A DNA stretch of 64,000 bases from positions 1-64,000 of the forward strand of contig NMRB01002334.1 of the NCBI GenBank assembly GCA_002633025.1. Reading direction: 5' to 3'. The notes beneath the pieces were generated by a model. It ran no database searches and was not told where the DNA came from. It saw only the letters and a program-made list of their open reading frames with translations. The position numbers and the translations under genes were made by a program. Shown piece by piece: positions 42,280 through 53,287 of this stretch (positions are counted from its first letter, which is position 1; each line of letters starts with the position of its first letter). This DNA is from Notospermus geniculatus (Eukaryota > Nemertea > Pilidiophora > Heteronemertea > Lineidae).

Positions 42280-42524
42280 AATAGACAATTCTCAAATGGA
42301 CGTAGGCAAGAAAGATCTGCGCATTACCGCCGAAATCGCAACCACAACCTCGGTCTGAAACTGAATGACGTGACACAGAGAACCCCACGACAGTGACTTC
42401 GACGACGTTGCATCATAAGTCGACCATCGCAGAATCATGGATTGTGTCACATCAGCTGGTTTGAGATCGAGGTTGTGATTTCGGCAGAAGTGCGCAGATC
42501 TGCGAATTCGAGAACTGTGTATTG
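42280..42524. mobile_element. MITE, aatagacaattctc family, copy 1
   Basis: Outer ends aatagacaattctc / gagaactgtgtatt, then a second inverse pair agatctgcgcat / gtgcgcagatct, giving a nested palindrome of ~245 bp. Matched at 62374-62619 in the same orientation. Confidence 0.8.
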
Positions 42525-43218
42525 GTTCATAAAAATTGATACATGTATGTGTGAACCTTTGTTTGTATATATTCAGAAAATTTGAACAAAATTATATCAG
42601 TTTTGATTGTGCTTTATTGAAACATGTAACTTTTGCAAGATTCCCTGATCATGTTAAAAATGTATAAAATGGTTGTGTTTTAGGGAGGGAGCCAACACAT
42701 TGGAGAAGTGTCTAATTGAATGTAGGCCTAGCGCTGGCCAACAACTCTCTGAAGTGATCTTATTAAGTTGACTAAGTTCTGCCATACCGATCTGTTTAGT
42801 GACCGTCACCATAAAACGAGTCGTCAACGCTCTGAGGTTGGCAGGGTGTGTCTGTCAATTTCAGAAGGCCTTGGTCTGTTGTCTGACTTGTGTGAAAACT
42901 GAATGATTCTGTTTAGATTCCTTTTTATCCTGGTGGTTATTTTGGTTCACTCTGGTTCATTTTCTGAATAACTTGAGACTCATTTCGTGGTGATGTACCG
43001 TATTTTCGCGACTATAAGGCGTGGCATTTGTTCTCAAAAAAGGAACGAACTGTATCTGATCATGCTTTTAAAACCTCCAAATTTTTTGTTCCGTTTTTTG
43101 TACGTGTAGACTGTGTGAATAGCATAGTCACTGCCTTTTTATATAGGCATTTCTGGAGTTTATAAAATAAAACCTGTTATCTTATTAAGAATCTTTGTCA
43201 GTCTAGGTGTGATATCGA
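42525..43218. other. No gene; one isolated transposon terminus
   Basis: At 43006-43032 the sequence accgtattttcgcgactata followed by aggcg resembles a widespread animal MITE terminus. Its inverse end is not present in the window. Confidence 0.4.
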
Positions 43219-43370
43219 CAAGCGCCGATCCAAGGGGTGGCACATCTGGCGCACGCCCTCCCTTTTGGCCAACAAATCTGTAAAATCGACCGTGAAATTC
43301 TGTAACTTGGCGCAGATTTCAATGTTCCTAGCACAGGACGCCCCCTCTTTTCCCAAATCCTGGATCCTGA
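43219..43370 (-). mobile_element. MITE, CAGGGrCGGATCCAGG family, copy 3 (inverted)
   Basis: Inverted copy: ccgatccaagg at the left, aaatcctggatcc at the right, core aaatcgaccgtgaaattctg. Its right terminus is decayed. It lies 460 bp from copy 4 in opposite orientation, so the two could pair as a long hairpin. Confidence 0.7.
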
Positions 43371-43829
43371 TCGAGAGGCTACCTTTGGATGGTGAGTGAT
43401 TTCCACAATCCATTTGGTGGGGATCTGAAAGAAAAACTAGAATGAAGTGCCTTTTCCAGGGCTTCCTTCCAGGCAAACTGCCACAGCTATCAAAGTCTTC
43501 GCACATGACCCAGATGATTAAGACACTTTGCCCTGTCGATTTTCGCCGAATATCCCCGGCCATTCTTATAGTGGATATCCACCTCACGGGGAATTTAGGC
43601 AGGGGAATTCCCTTTAACACCAAAGATAGTTGACGTTATCTGAAAACTTATGGCAGAACTATGCACGAACTATGCACGACTGGTGTACAAACTATAACTT
43701 TAGTGCTTGTTTCGAACACTAGGTGTCTCTGGCTTTTTCTTCAACACAGAATACGGCAAATTTTGCTCTGACACTTTGGGGACAAAATGCCGGAAATGGC
43801 CAGCACTGGAAGTGTTAATGTGACACATT

Positions 43830-43989
43830 CAGGGGCGGATCCAGGATTTGGGGAAAGAGGCTGAGGGGGCGCCCTGTGCTAGGACTATTGAAATTTGCGC
43901 CCAACTCCAGAATTTCACGGTCGATTTTACAGATTTGTTGACCAAAAGGGGAGGTGCAGGCCTGGTTGCCCCCTCTGAATCTGCGGCTG
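43830..43989 (+). mobile_element. MITE, CAGGGrCGGATCCAGG family, copy 4
   Basis: Left end caggggcggatccagg, right end tctgaatctgcggctg, flanked on both sides by acatt, a 5-bp target duplication like the aacca around copy 1. Confidence 0.8.
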
Positions 43990-44359
43990 ACATTTCTAGC
44001 CTGTTTTTACAATGGGAAGGATCCAACTTTTACTAGAGTTAAGAAAATGGGCTCAGCGGATTCGCAAACGACTGAAAAATTCACCAAAAACTTTTTTTGA
44101 CATTTATATACTTTATTGACCAAGCTTGTTGCAGAAGTAAAGAGAGGTGACAAACTCGCATGTCAACAAACCTGTTGTCATGGTTACAGGATGACCGCGG
44201 TCAAGACGAAAGAGCCGTGATTCTGGAACATGTTTCATGCACAAACGCACGCATCATAGGCCTTCGAAGTGAGACATCACATGAAACAGGGTGATTCACG
44301 ACACAATATTCCAATAATTTTTCTTCAAAAGACCACTAACTACCTAATCTCTCGAAAAA

Positions 44360-44585
44360 GCTTGTGCAGTGGCTCATTATGACGTCACTTTTGACCAGCG
44401 TCCACCATGCTGACGTCGACGACAAAGTGTGCCACATGTAGATTGCGTTATGGTTTAAGTCACACACACTCCACTTGCGCTGACGACAGTGCGCCATGTA
44501 AGTTGACAATGTCATTTGACGTCCATTTTGACCGTCAAGATGGTGGATTTTTCAGTCATGACGTCAACTGTATTACAACCCACAG
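44360..44585. repeat. Dispersed repeat gtgcagtggctcattatgac, copy 1
   Basis: Shares gtgcagtggctcattatgac, tcacttttgaccagcg and cactccacttgcgc with 62885-63240, and ends with an inverse tgacgtcaa. Non-coding. Confidence 0.7.
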
Positions 44586-46224
44586 AATTTGGGAGACGAG
44601 AAGAAGTTTTGTACATTGATTACTCTAGGTTTGGACTGTCTATTTTTTTAGCGAAGGCATCCTACACCTTCTAAGTTTTCACATGTTTATATACCTTAAA
44701 GTCTAACTACATGCTACACTACAGGATACTACATGCCATACACAAAATAAAAATTTACAAATGTACAACTGTATCAAGCCGAAGAAATTATATTTTATGA
44801 AGTCGCGTCTGCTTAGAAGGATCTTATAAAACTGAATTCAAACTTTCATCTCAATCTACACAAAAAATCGTATTTTTTGTCGTAAAATTTACAAATCGGG
44901 GAATGCAAATCTGTTACATAGCTGGCAGCCATCTTGCTTTCACAAAATTCCACAATCTTAGGACACGATTCTGTAAAATATTAGTTTTATTTTTAGTTTA
45001 CTGCTGGGCAAATTTGTGATCTAGTGATAAAAGAACGACTTTCCCGTCGGTAAAAATGACACACATAAAAACTACAAACTTTCACCAGACTATAAATGCA
45101 AAAGACCCTGCTAGAGTGGTTTGTGATTAACGACACCCCTCTATTCTCAAAATGGAACCTTCCAATGAGTTGAACTAACATCAGTCGGTCAGTCCATTTT
45201 GACATCAGGGGGAGTCTGATGGTAATATAACACATCTGTATACATACAAAAAGCACGTAAAAGTGGATGTCGGAGAGAAACACACAACTCGAAGTGCAAA
45301 TTGAAAATCTGAGATATTTTAACAGCCTTGTAAACCGAGACAACCAAGCTAGATATATAAAAGATGCTAAGGCTCTCCTCCACATAGATGAGAGTGCCAT
45401 TTCAAAAAATGTCCGGAAATTAGTCATGACCCCAGAGGTCAAAGTCCCAAATCTGCCATTCAATCCACTGTCTTGGAACAGGCCATGATATGCGATGACA
45501 GTCACGATATTCACTCGTCAATTCGTCCTTTCGACGGCCCGCCGTCATCTTGGCGCCATCCCTGTCATCAAATCCTAGCGGTAGATCATGGAACCAGCCC
45601 AGGATTGTTGGTGGTTGGATGTAAAACCGTGACCCGGAACAGCAGAGGTGCTGGAACGAAGCCAAATCGAAAAAGCCTGATTTTTTGGGCAGCGCCCGCT
45701 CCCGGAAATCCGGGAATTCCCGGAAAACTCTCATCTATGCCTCCATGTGGGAGTTTTCTCACTCAAATGGGAGACTCTCCTTCCGTTGGAGTGCTGCGGG
45801 CATGAGAAACTTGCACGTGGAGAGACATCTTTAGAATGTGAGACTGATGATAGAAAAGAGATTGGGACAGCAGCTGTACAAACGATTTTACAGACATTTC
45901 AAATCTCCCACGATAAAAAAAACACGTCCCAAAAATGTGAGTTCTTTGTATCCACAGTATAAAAATCTGTCACAGAAGCTAATGATCAAAAACGCACCCT
46001 AAAGCATGACAATATAAAGTACAAAATTTGCCCTAAAATGTACTTAAACCCTTTCAGGAAAATTTACAGAATTCCTTTATGCATTCTGGTTGCATACATT
46101 GTATACATGAATATGTTTGGGAGCATATATCTAGAATCTACAATATGTTCTAAGGCCTACATCAAGGAGGCCAGCATTACACTAAAATGATATTCCTCAA
46201 TACCACGTCTGCCCCTAAAGTCCA
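44586..46224. other. No gene recognised downstream of tropomodulin
   Basis: A 173-codon minus frame (44993-45514) has no motif or repeat support and could lie in a long tropomodulin 3' UTR. Nothing else could be supported. Confidence 0.35.
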
Positions 46225-46390
46225 GCAGACGGCATCTTCCATCAAAGTTTTCTCACATCCTGTCGTACTGATTGAAAAATATTTGAAGAAAAGTTGTTCC
46301 TATCAACCATCTGAAGAATGTTTCTTCAAATTTTTTTTTCAATTCATTTCCAAGGCTTTTAGAAAACTTCAACAGAAGATGCCGTCTGCT
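46225..46390. mobile_element. MITE, gcagacggcatcttc family, copy 1
   Basis: Perfect inverted ends gcagacggcatcttc / gaagatgccgtctgc, with an inner inverse pair gaaaaatatttgaag / cttcaaattttttt. Other copies: 60242-60409 (complete) and 52013-52082 (right part only). Confidence 0.8.
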
Positions 46391-46672
46391 CAAATCTGGT
46401 GCAGATGAGATAATACGCCTAATACATTTATTTGACACTGTAGGCCACTAGAAGTATAATAGAGAGCTCTACTCGTCCCTCAAGCACAATATAGACCTCG
46501 TACGGTAATTTCCACCTATATTTGTTTAATCAGAATATGAACACATCAATTTTACTAAAAAAATTACTCATATACAATTACTTTTTCTTGCTTGTCATAA
46601 AGATGGCGCCGGCGCACTTCCGTCCGAATCCGTGCCTGCCATCGCGCAGTTGGAATACTCACCTGAGGTCAT

Positions 46673-49600
46673 TCAACCGAGGTGGGTTATGAACATGACG
46701 TGATGATATTTCTGAATTTCCGAGGCTGTTTTACGGAGCTGTTTCTCCCCTGTACCATTTAAAAATTTACCACTAAATCTGAGAAACCTTACCATGATTA
46801 CACCAACTCGTTTTGCAATAAAAAGCACAGACACTGCACATTTCAGAAATTCTAAATCCTTCATTGCAGGCCGTAGATATGGTGGAAAAAGCACATTTTT
46901 CACCATAATATTTAGTAAATCCAGTTTGATTGACAAGTCCAGAATTCTTTAACTTCCGTATTTTTTGGTTCAAGAAAAAATGAGAAAGTCACATGATGTA
47001 ATGACAATAGTAGACTGCAGCAGTTGTCATAGATGGCAGCACCAGGACTTATATTGACGGCTCTCGCTCCTCTGATACGCCAACACGCTTTTTGCGGACT
47101 GAAAAGATATTGAGAAAGTTCAAGTTAAAGACAGAATTAGACACGAACCCTCTGCTGGTCAGGGATTTTCTAGTTCACCGATGTCAACCAAGCCCACTTT
47201 ACTGGAAATGCTGGTAATGGGACTTAAGACCTCTCTATACCCACAGGAACCAAGCAGCAAACATTCAAACTTACGTTTATCGTTATTTTTCTGTAAATGC
47301 TCGTGAACCCTGATTCTGGCGTTTCTGATGTCAAAATCAATGTTTACTATCAGAATGGTATCGTTATCTTCAATCAGTCGTGCTATCTTCATCTCTGTCT
47401 TCACGCCAAGAACGCTCTGTCTCTGAAATTCGAGAAAAGAGCATTTTACTCATTTCTGAACAAGAAATGGATTGCCCGAGAAAACCTGCACTGTCGCAAG
47501 TCATCTTCTCGTGAGGGTCGAACCCGGAACCTGCTGTGAACAGCGTCACTGTTTCAACTGCACCACTCTGACAGCCCTTTGACCAGTCAACTTTAAGTAA
47601 GTAGCACTCTACGAAAAATTCACCCGCCAGTTTATAGCCAGCGGTCACGGCTAAATTGCTACTCCCCCACGTTTGAATCAGAGTCCAACTCAACCTCGTC
47701 CCTCTGATCCTTGATTGTCTTACCTGGTTGGTTGCTCGGAAATTCTTGACTTTCTTATTTACATTGATGGCTTCCATTATCTGTACGATCATTTCTCCGC
47801 TCAGAAAGTTGGATTCCACGTTTACCGTCTCTAGGGATTGGTTTTCCTTTAGCGCGTCCACCAGTGGCTAAAATTGCAAGAAAAACATTCAGTGGTTGAA
47901 CCTCTTTCTACCGGGAAGAACGAGCTCTTTCAACAACACGTGCTAGCTCTTTATATTGACATGCATGAGCTCTTTACCAACATACAAGCTCATTGTACCG
48001 ACAATGGACGAGCTCTATTTTCTACGTACCTTAATATGTCTATCGGAAGCCTTCGTATTTGCCATTGTGAATGTTTTTAAGTGAGTATTTGTCTTCATAC
48101 CGTTGAACAAACTCTCGAAACGTTCTTCGGAAATATTCTGAAATGAGATGCAGACATGTTTACCGTTAAGACATGTTAAGAGCTAAAGGTGAGTGAACTT
48201 CAAAACACTGAAGCTCAAAAAGCTTTTAAAATGTGTTGAGTGATTGCCTCGCCATCTTTGGAAAATTCGCCAAACTAACTTCATAGAAATGATCATTGGC
48301 AACCTAGAGAAACCCGTCAGTAGGTATTCATTGAAAAGTACTCAGTGAGAGCTTTCCAATGAATACCTATGTGGTTTCAGGTGCCTTTCAAGGTTTAAAA
48401 CTCACTTCTGTTTTTCACAACCTGGCCTCAACAGTGAGACAGCTAACCTACCTTAATATTATTAATATTCAACTCAGTGAGGTCTGGATCATCGCTCTCA
48501 AGTTTCTGAATGCTCGCCTCGATGTCTGTGTCATTTGGTGGCTCGTCAGGGACCAGTTTCAATTCTTGGTATTTAGCAAGACCCTTGAACCCACCACAAA
48601 TCTGTTCCTTGTTTTCATAAGCACTGTGATACTGGATTTGGTTAAGCATGCCGTGGAACCCAAGGATAGCTGCAAGGAGAAAATTCATGCAGTTAAATTC
48701 TGACTTTGTTCATGACCATACATGAAATGTTTGAGTTTGGGGTTTGGTGATGCACTGAATGAGCTGCTCCTCGAGTTCACCAGAAAGGTTTCTGGAGAGA
48801 CTGGGGTAATCATGTTAAGCGCCTTGGGACTGTATTACAGTGCATAGCACTAGGATCAGCATTATAATATTATAGTTGACAGCCTCAATTTTGGCCATTT
48901 TCCCACCAGCGTGGTAATGGGTAAATGTAATAAGAACCATTGCCATTATTGGCAGAGACCCATAATCCACTAACGACGACAATCAACCTGTTTGGATTGA
49001 AAATTAGGTCTCTAATCTTTGCGGGCCTAATAAAGGGGTCGTATACGGTAGAACATTTGATATTTACAAGGATAAGTATGCATATCAGGTCAATGGTCAT
49101 CTTGCATGTTCTAGGCCCGTATTCTAGAACGTTCCTTAACGTTAAGGTCGACCTTAAGTCTATTGTAAAACCACCGAGAACAATAGATTTAAGGTGGACC
49201 TTAATGTTAAGGAACGTTCTAGAATACGGCCCCTAGCCTTTTATTTTACTGGAGGAGCTGCTTCATGAGAGTTTTCTCAGGCAAGTTGGCTCTCTATGGG
49301 CATCTCGGCTGTAGAAAACTATGGGCAGTACCTATCATGCAGAGAATTGATTGGACTGGGGACAGAACTTGGAAACTCAGAGGTTTTAGGGGCTGATGTT
49401 TCCATTGTCCACTCCATCACATGAAGGGCGGGTACGAGGGCGATCGAATCTCGGCCCTGAGAGGTGACAGGGGGGCCAATGTTTCTGTCTCAATCTCTAT
49501 CACATGAATGGCAGGTCTAGAGGGGATCGAACCGTGGACCTCAGAGGTGGTCATGGTGATAGGGGCCAATGTTTCTATCTCCCTCTCTATCACATGGAAG

Positions 49601-51425
49601 GCAGGTCAGAGGCGGGATAAAACCCCAAACCTCAGAGTTGAGGGGGGCTGATGTTTCTTTCACATGCTGGGCAGGTTTGAGGGGGATTGAACCCAGACTT
49701 CAGAGGTCACAGCGCCAATGTTTGCACTACACCGCCGTGCAGTTCGTGTTGTTATATCACAGGTCGGTTTATACATGAACGGCAATCCATGTGAATGCGG
49801 GTCATCGGCGAAAAAACAGGTCCAGTACGACGTAGTATAGTTCCATGGGAAGGTGATTTCCGGCACCAGAGCTTCATTATCTGATAAAAACTTGGCAACA
49901 ACATTATCAGCACAACCATTTGTTTGACTTCGGAGCTAATTATTACAGAGTGCTTTGTAATGTTACTCCAGAACCTCCTTAAATGGAACACCTCTACATT
50001 AGGAGCCTTGACAGCCGAGTGGTTATTGGGTCTACGCAGCAAGTGGTAGGCCGTGGGTTCAAATCTAGCCTGGGCCATATGGGATTAATCCCTGGCTCTT
50101 CAGTCCATCGCATGGGACAGTAAGCCAGGCTGCCTTGTACCTTGTGTCTTTGCAAGGGCAAGTAAAAGACCCCATCCAAGGGAGGAACATGAGTAGCTTG
50201 AGGTGGCCTCTTCACGTCCGTCACATGGGACAGTAAGCCGTGGTGCCTTGTTTCTTTGCAAGGGCAAGTATTAAAAAGACCCCATCCAAGTGAGGAACAT
50301 GAGTAGCTTGAGAATGAGATGGCCTCTTCCATACTTACTAGGGCCAATAATGCTATGGCTTCGGCCCTAATGGAAAAATCCAATACAACACAATCCACTT
50401 CTAGATTAAGGAAACCAAACTGCATTGATATGTTGACACCTACCTGCAAGATCGACCAGTTCCTCCTCCGACGCGTTATTCAAGATGTCATCAAACTCCG
50501 TACTAATCGCCGCTTCGTCCTCCGATTCTTTTGGCGGTTCCTTCGGTTTCCAGATTTTGCCTGCAAACATAGAGATCACATCACATTTAACCTCCCTTAG
50601 CGGACAACTCTAACAAGGGGACACTTCGCTTTTCAGAAGAACACTAAAGTTTAGTTCCAAATTGGTCACTCCTATGCATTATAACCTCTGTAATAGGACA
50701 CCTCTCAATTAAGGACCCTCTCTATCTCAAAGAAACGTTCTGACTGGGTATCGAACCCGGAAACTCAGAGGTGACAGACTCCTTTGTTTCCACATGGCAC
50801 AAAATAAAAGCGATGTCTTACCTCTAATTTCATGGATGAAAGGTTTCGTGTCCCAGTCTTTCTCTTCCAAAGCTTTCTTCTCTATGAACTCCAGTAAAGC
50901 CTCCCGGTCGAACGGACCGGTCGGGGCTTTGTCTGTCTTGTACTTTGAACGGTCACAGGCAGGTAGGGTGTCATTCTGAAAGTGGAGAGCACGATTTTTA
51001 TTAGGGCCTAGAAGGTACACGAAGGGTTCTAGCTACATGTAGGATCACTGTGTCCTCTTCAGCAAAGTAGGCATCAGCTGCAAGTGAATATCAACGGTTT
51101 TCTCACTTACCGTAATAAGATGGCTTTTCGAAAGGGAATTCCCCACAAAACTTTCTATAACTGATACAAATATGTGCAAAAGCTTGAAAAGTACATAAAC
51201 CCTGTCACATAGGTATTCATTGGAAAGCTCTCTCAGAGTACTTTCCAATGAATACCTATGTGATGGGTTTTCCAGCCCTTATCAGAACATTCTCCCGCAA
51301 CTTACATCTGGGTCCAACTCGTTATTGAGTTCGTCTAATTCTGCTTCGGTGAGCGTCTCGAGGATGGCGTCGACATCTATGTCCTCGTACTCCTTTAAGT
51401 CTTTACCGAAAAGTTTCGTGGTCAT
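46673..51425 (-). CDS. TMOD: Tropomodulin, actin pointed-end capping protein
   Basis: Eight coding exons on the minus strand join in phase to 361 residues, close to the ~359 of vertebrate tropomodulins: 51306-51425, 50822-50975, 50444-50560, 48452-48669, 48030-48137, 47724-47867, 47275-47422, 46673-46749. All introns have GT-AG borders. MTTKLFGKDLKEYEDIDVD starts the tropomyosin-binding helix; KAPTGPFDREALLEFIE (from K56) is the first actin/tropomyosin-binding segment; FDDILNNASEEELVDLA is the second tropomyosin site; residues ~155-340 form the leucine-rich capping domain (LNINNIK, LETVNVESNFLSG). The protein caps slow-growing ends of actin filaments with tropomyosin, in muscle and membrane skeleton. 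The last exon (REKQLRKTASE...) is inferred from phase, position and length; reading through the exon-7 donor would give a different tail. An acceptor at 51449 shows that a 5' UTR exon lies upstream. It is transcribed away from DNAH6. Confidence 0.93.
47505..47578 (-). repeat. tRNA-like SINE head in tropomodulin intron
   Basis: On the minus strand: ggctgtcagagtggtgcag (A-box region) and ggttccgggttcgaccctc (B-box). Same family as 52420, 54826 and 62163. It sits in the intron between the last two LRR exons. Confidence 0.6.
48315..48380. repeat. Short hairpin repeat (ggtattcattggaaag family)
   Basis: taggtattcattgaaaagta / gctttccaatgaatacctat, inverted, in a tropomodulin intron. Confidence 0.7.
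49112..49235. mobile_element. Hairpin MITE, ggcccgtattctagaacg family, copy 1
   Basis: Left arm ggcccgtattctagaacgtt-ccttaacgttaaggt, right arm its inverse ending ctagaatacggcccc. Central part aagtctattgt / acaatagattta. 54589-54712 is a second copy. Tropomodulin intron. Confidence 0.85.
49391..49738 (-). repeat. Tandem array of tRNA-like (B-box) units, ~70-90 bp each
   Basis: Units begin at about 49391, 49474, 49564, 49646 and 49712 on the plus strand with ggccaatgtttc/ggctgatgtttc. Read on the minus strand each has an acctctgaggt stretch and a B-box-like word (ggttcgatcccc, gattcgatcg, gttcaatcccc) and then a gcc-cttcatgtgatagag spacer. It looks like a SINE tRNA domain that multiplied in tandem inside a tropomodulin intron. 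Confidence 0.65.
50004..50395 (+). repeat. tRNA-derived SINE (family A), copy 1
   Basis: Head acagccgagtggtt...gtgggttcaaatcta, then a body with gggccatatggga, catgggacagtaagc, accttgt-tctttgcaagg, aaagaccccatccaag, gaggaacatgagtagcttga and a tail agggccaataatgctatggc-ttcggcccta ending in A-rich sequence. The middle body segment is duplicated in tandem in this copy. Tropomodulin intron. Confidence 0.75.
50727..50790 (-). repeat. tRNA-like SINE head fragment
   Basis: Minus strand ctctgagtttccgggttcga-tacccagtcagaac, related to the family with copies at 52420 and 54826. Lies 32 bp from a tropomodulin exon end (50822). Confidence 0.5.
51200..51267. repeat. Short hairpin repeat (ggtattcattggaaag family)
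   Basis: Near-perfect palindrome: cctgtcacataggtattcat / atgaatacctatgtgatggg, in the first coding intron of tropomodulin, ending 39 bp from exon 1. Confidence 0.8.
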
Positions 51426-51448
51426 TTTGATTTGGTCGTGTTGTCAGT

Positions 51449-52419
51449 CTGCAAAATATGACAAAGAGAACACTTTTTTATTTATTAACATTCAGTAGTC
51501 ACACCGCTGCTTAAGAAATCCAGATTTTTGGCCAGGAAAACTGGGCCTTTGCCCTTTACGAAGTGTACCTCACAAGGCCTATGCGAGGTTGTAACAGGTG
51601 AGGTATAGTCCCATGTAGGTCTAAATGTGCCCCTGCCATGGTCCCCACCACCTACACATGCACAATTCTACAGCGGACGTTATGAGGGCGAAGGTCCAGT
51701 ATGATTCATAGCTTTCACCTGTTGAACTCTTTGAAGCCCTCAAATCAGTCTATACACAGTATTACAGAACTGTTGCAAAGAAACAGACTTTGCTCGAAAA
51801 TCCTCTAAATTAAACCAGGAGCCAATAGAGATTTCAAATGGTGCATTTTAGAAGATACCGCCATTTGGATTTTGGGTACTGGCTTCATAATTGGACCAAA
51901 ATCAGAGCACTGTACAGGGGCTTGGAAACTGATGTACAGCTAAAATGGGTGGCTTGAGACCCTATAAATGTATTGCCAATACATGTACATGTAGATAGAA
52001 ACATGGGTCCATGTTTCTTCGAACTTTTTCAAATTAATTTCCAAGGCTTTTAGAAAACTTCAACAGAAGATACCGTCTGCTCAAACTAGGAGGCAGATGA
52101 GTTAATTCAAGAAGAGAAGGGTTAATTTCCATTATCCATCTTGGCGTAATTGTGGAAGCGTTAGCGCTATTCTACTGAATGTATGTTTATGCTACGGTGG
52201 ATACACGTACAGCACAGTACTAGTGTTGCTGCCAATAACATCGTATGTATATTAACCTTCACCTAACACTTACAGGTATAAGTTCAGTATGAAGAAAAGC
52301 TTCGTTTATAGTTTTTGTGTTGTGACTCATATGTTTTGTATTGGTTACATTGAGTCAGAGCCGGAAGCCACAAGACCCTTTTTGCCCCCTCACTGCGTCA
52401 CGCCTGGTAACCGAGTAGT
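51449..52419. other. Upstream of tropomodulin coding exon 1
   Basis: Likely 5' intron of tropomodulin. The only recognisable item is a truncated gcagacggcatcttc-family MITE end at 52013-52082. No 5' UTR exon could be located with confidence. Confidence 0.4.
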
Positions 52420-52615
52420 CCAACTCTGTCAGAGTGGCACAGTGGAAACATTGGCACCTGACACTATAAGGTTCCGGGATCAATCCCCAGTCAGAACCAT
52501 TCTTTGATATAGAGTGACTGTCTTCGGACAGTGCAGGTTTTCCCAAGCACTCCCAAAGCACTCTTGGCGCCCCGCCAGGTTAAAACGTCGAGAGGAGAAC
52601 ACTGACAACATACTC
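52420..52615 (+). repeat. tRNA-derived SINE (family B), copy 1
   Basis: Head actctgtcagagtggcacag...ggttccgggatcaatcccc followed by a body with agagtgactgtcttcggaca-gtgcaggttttccc. Related heads at 54826 and 62163. Confidence 0.65.
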
Positions 52616-52624
52616 TGACAGAGA

Positions 52625-52862
52625 AAGTTCATGCAAAGAGAATGGCCTCTTCCGTACTTACCAGGGCCAATAAATGCTATGGCTTCGGCCTGCAGTGTTT
52701 CTGCCAGAGGGTACTATAAAGGGTACTATGCTCGTACCCTCAAAGGAACAGAAAAGGGCCATTTTCTTTAATTTCATGGGGTTTTTGCTGATTTTGAAGA
52801 AATAAGTATCCTCAACAAAATTTCTGGCAGAAACCCTGGGCCCTGATGGAAAGTGAACAAAA
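52625..52862 (+). repeat. SINE family A tail interrupted by a MITE
   Basis: atggcctcttccgtacttac-cagggccaataaatgctatg-gcttcggcc is the tail of family A (compare 50325-50370 and 59508-59555). It is broken at 52693 by a MITE and resumes at 52839 with gccctgatgg-aaagtgaac. Confidence 0.7.
52693..52838. mobile_element. MITE, cagggtttctgccag family, copy 1
   Basis: Ends cagtgtttctgccag / ctggcagaaaccctg. Contains agggtactat-gctcgtaccct. Inserted into a SINE tail; a longer relative is at 53341-53654. Confidence 0.8.
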
Positions 52863-53287
52863 CACAATCCCAACACTTTTGATTCTTATGACACGGAATA
52901 AAGCCAGTCTCGTAACAATAACAAACATGTCTATGTTTTGATGTAACACAAAGGCCTTGCCTGACAAACTCAACTTACCTTTCACATGTAAGCCAAGCTG
53001 AAAATTCAACCTTCTATAATGTACGGACAGAGCTGTCTGGTTAACAGGTGGTAGTGATGAGAATAAACTACCGGTAGATACCGGTACGTGAAGATATATA
53101 CCGGCACCTACGGCAGCCAGCTTACGTACGTTGGATGGTCGGTATGTTCGAGAAGCCAACACAATATGCCGTGCGTCAAGATCAAGGAATGACAGACGTA
53201 ACCCTTGATTGACAGATCTCTTGTTTGTTTGTATGTGGAGAAGAGGGGAGAGTGCATTGTACTTTGAGGAGCATTCATACTTTGAGG

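Noticed and set aside
44993-45514. 173-codon minus frame downstream of tropomodulin
   Set aside because: No repeat, domain or splice support; could be 3' UTR.
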